DNA of 22,434 bases from Clostridia bacterium (GTDB lineage: Bacteria; Bacillota_A; Clostridia; Christensenellales; Aristaeellaceae), in assembly GCA_017530275.1 (NCBI GenBank), contig JAFXMP010000112.1, positions 1 through 22,434 on the forward strand. The letters run 5' to 3'. Under the pieces are notes generated by a model. It was not told where the DNA came from. It did no database searches and saw only the letters and a program-made list of their open reading frames with translations. The first letter of the stretch is position 1, and every line of letters starts with the position of its first letter. The position numbers were made by a program, and so were the translations under genes. Of this stretch, positions 21,628 through 22,434 are shown piece after piece.

Positions 21628-22434
21628 TCAATACATGCCGCCCATGCCGGGGTTGCCAGCGGGGGCCGCGGGTTCGGGCGCGGGGATGTCGGTGACCAGG
21701 GATTCGGTGGTCAGCACCATGGCGGCCACGGAAGCGGCGTTCTGGAGGGCGCTGCGGGTCACCTTGGTGGGGTCGATGATGCCGCGTTCGATCATGTCCA
21801 CATACTCGCCCTTGAGCGCGTCGTAGCCATAGCCGGTCTTGCCGCTGCGGCGGATGTTTTCGATGATCACAGCGCCGTCGATGCCCGCGTTCACGGCGAT
21901 CTGCCGCATGGGTTCTTCCATGGCGCGGAGGACGATCTGCACACCGGTCTTGGCGTCGCCGACGGTCTTGTCTACCAGACCTTCCACGCTGGCAATGGCG
22001 TTGAGCAATGCCACGCCGCCGCCGGGCACGATGCCCTCTTCCACAGCGGCACGGGTGGCGGCCAGGGCGTCTTCAATGCGCATCTTGCGCTCTTTCATTT
22101 CGATCTCGGTGGCAGCGCCAACCTGGATCACGGCCACGCCGCCGGCCAGCTTCGCCAAACGCTCCTGCAGCTTTTCACGGTCGTAATCGCTGGTGGTTTC
22201 AGCGATCTGGGCCTTGATCTGGTTCACGCGGTTCTTGATTTCTTCCTTGTCGCCCGCGCCGTCGATGATGGTGGTGTTTTCTTTGTCCACCTTCACCTGA
22301 TGGGCCTGGCCCAGCATATCCACGGTGGCTTCTTTCAGTTCAAGGCCCAGCTCTTCGCTGATCACCTGACCGCCGGTCAGGATGGCGATGTCGCGGAGCA
22401 TTTCCTTGCGGCGGTCGCCGAACCCGGGAGCCTT
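21628..22434 (-). CDS. groEL: Chaperonin GroEL, C-terminal part
   Basis: The frame remains open to the right edge, where it reads [12 protein letters not shown], the well-known GroEL apical-domain segment, so the N-terminal half lies outside. Visible regions are [15 protein letters not shown], the [20 protein letters not shown] hinge, the ATP-binding [35 protein letters not shown] and [20 protein letters not shown]. GroEL folds proteins in the cytoplasm together with GroES. The C-terminus ends [11 protein letters not shown]: a shortened Gly-Met tail closing in Tyr where most members end in repeated GGM and Met. Confidence 0.96.
   Translation of the reverse strand, partial: KAPGFGDRRKEMLRDIAILTGGQVISEELGLELKEATVDMLGQAHQVKVDKENTTIIDGAGDKEEIKNRVNQIKAQIAETTSDYDREKLQERLAKLAGGVAVIQVGAATEIEMKERKMRIEDALAATRAAVEEGIVPGGGVALLNAIASVEGLVDKTVGDAKTGVQIVLRAMEEPMRQIAVNAGIDGAVIIENIRRSGKTGYGYDALKGEYVDMIERGIIDPTKVTRSALQNAASVAAMVLTTESLVTDIPAPEPAAPAGNPGMGGMY

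Overview
The window looks like a chromosomal segment of an endospore-forming, anaerobic Firmicute of the class Clostridia, probably gut- or rumen-associated. The evidence is a complete spoIIIA sporulation operon, a molybdenum formate dehydrogenase, Gram-positive style Shine-Dalgarno sites and promoters, and high G+C coding sequence. Genus cannot be decided from the sequence alone.

Layout. Positions 1-2600 are a decaying accessory region: the right part of an IS3-family insertion sequence, a 160-bp near-palindrome, and three GNAT acetyltransferase genes in a row, of which only the middle one looks intact. From 2628 to 7937 (minus strand) lies a formate-oxidation module: an FAD/Fe-S oxidoreductase combining a NuoF Fe-S stub with a GltD-like domain, a cysteine-type formate dehydrogenase alpha subunit, and, after a hairpin element, the Mo-cofactor guanylyltransferase MobA. 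Then come a MazG-like pyrophosphohydrolase (8197-8517), a perfect 20-bp hairpin, a sugar ABC permease that has lost its 5' end, and an M42 aminopeptidase on the plus strand (9789-10838).

From 15130 down to 10864 (minus) runs spoIIIAA-AB-AC-AD-AE-AF-AG-AH. All eight genes are present and mostly overlap by a few bases, but SpoIIIAF is only 54 aa and SpoIIIAG only 122 aa. The AB-AC gap is filled by a second copy of the hairpin element seen next to fdhF. Upstream are a ybaK-type deacylase gene coupled to a small basic protein gene, then a secreted beta-helix carbohydrate-binding protein. The latter's promoter carries a TTTAAG-N5-TTTAAG direct repeat 10 bp above its -10, a layout typical of OmpR-family response regulator targets such as CiaR.

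The right end holds a tldD-tldE protease pair (plus), a hicA-hicB toxin-antitoxin operon with its own promoter and candidate operator (plus), and the 3' part of groEL (minus, running off the window) converging on hicB across a shared terminator.

Most notable are the miniaturised SpoIIIAF and SpoIIIAG, the two-copy hairpin element whose arm repeats differ between copies while pairing is kept, and the predicted two-gene NADP-linked formate dehydrogenase. No tRNA, rRNA, CRISPR array or prophage was seen.
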